NCBI GenBank assembly: GCA_021793095.1
Contig: JAJYTK010000054.1
Location: 1-6,692, forward strand
DNA length: 6,692 nucleotides
Source of the DNA: Pseudomonadota bacterium
GTDB lineage: Bacteria > Pseudomonadota > Gammaproteobacteria > Burkholderiales > Burkholderiaceae_B
Direction of reading: 5' to 3'
The notes under the pieces: model-generated
The model's input: only the letters and a program-made list of their open reading frames with translations
What the model was told of the DNA's origin: nothing
Databases searched by the model: none
Shown here: one piece after another, positions 6,593 to 6,692 of the stretch
How the letters are laid out: each line of letters begins with the position of its first letter
Numbering within the stretch: position 1 is the stretch's first letter
Position numbers and translations under genes: made by a program

Positions 6593-6692
6593 TTATTCTT
6601 GGGGCATATACAAGTACAACTCGACACGCCTATTTTGAGCGCGCCCTTCCTCGGTGGCATTATCACCGATGGGATCACTGGGTCCGCGGCCC
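6593..6692 (-). CDS. C-terminal end of an OmpA-family peptidoglycan-binding protein (partial)
   Basis: A minus-strand frame enters from the right edge and stops at TAA (6593-6595), giving 32 residues. It contains DPIGDNATEEGRAQNRRVELYLY, shown here as DPIGDNATEE followed by GRAQNRRVELYLY. This is the last conserved block of the OmpA/MotB C-terminal domain (DPxxxNxTxxGRxxNRRVE), which binds diaminopimelate in peptidoglycan from the periplasmic side. The Asn and Arg positions of GRxxNRRVE are intact. The N-terminal part is outside the window, so it cannot be told whether this is a beta-barrel OmpA, a Pal-like lipoprotein, a YiaD-type protein or another OmpA-domain protein. The domain ends soon after the block (MPQE), as is common. 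Confidence 0.85.
   Translation of the reverse strand, partial: GRGPSDPIGDNATEEGRAQNRRVELYLYMPQE

Noticed and set aside
1..6692. Mobile elements, CRISPR arrays, tRNA or rRNA genes, riboswitches
   Set aside because: I saw no spaced repeats, transposase-like frames, terminal inverted repeats, clover-leaf patterns or known leader structures on either strand.

Overview
The window reads as a chromosomal stretch of a betaproteobacterium, most likely Burkholderiales and tentatively Alcaligenaceae. This rests on the gene order rplU-rpmA-obgE-proB, the ArgJ and MarR sequence styles, and moderate GC with no sign of foreign composition. No database search was possible, so the taxonomy is inference. No insertion sequence, phage, CRISPR array, tRNA or rRNA is visible.

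Left part (1-2142). The 3' end of a gene that looks like hemL (glutamate-1-semialdehyde aminotransferase) closes at a strong hairpin terminator. A MarR-family repressor gene follows, with a short direct repeat just upstream. Next is argJ, the bifunctional ornithine acetyltransferase / N-acetylglutamate synthase of the cyclic arginine pathway.

Middle part (2143-5210). A recognisable sigma70-type promoter drives rplU and rpmA (ribosomal proteins L21 and L27). A textbook rho-independent terminator follows, and then the tightly linked pair obgE (ribosome-assembly GTPase) and proB (glutamate 5-kinase, first step of proline synthesis). L21, L27 and Obg all serve the large ribosomal subunit. ArgJ and ProB both draw on glutamate, for arginine and proline respectively.

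Right part (5211-6692). This is the least ordinary region. A minus-strand gene, convergent with proB, encodes an OmpR-type winged-helix protein. Its receiver-like N-terminal half seems to have lost the phosphoacceptor Asp, the acidic pocket and the conserved Lys. It is divergent from a small XRE-family helix-turn-helix gene on the plus strand that probably starts with TTG or GTG and has no Shine-Dalgarno sequence. The 84-base gap between them holds a 35-bp interrupted dyad and opposing promoter-like elements, which suggests a self-regulating two-regulator switch. The window ends with the C-terminus of a minus-strand OmpA-family protein and its likely terminator.

Most of the window is conserved housekeeping sequence. 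The one candidate for something undescribed is the divergent regulator pair at 5237-6514.
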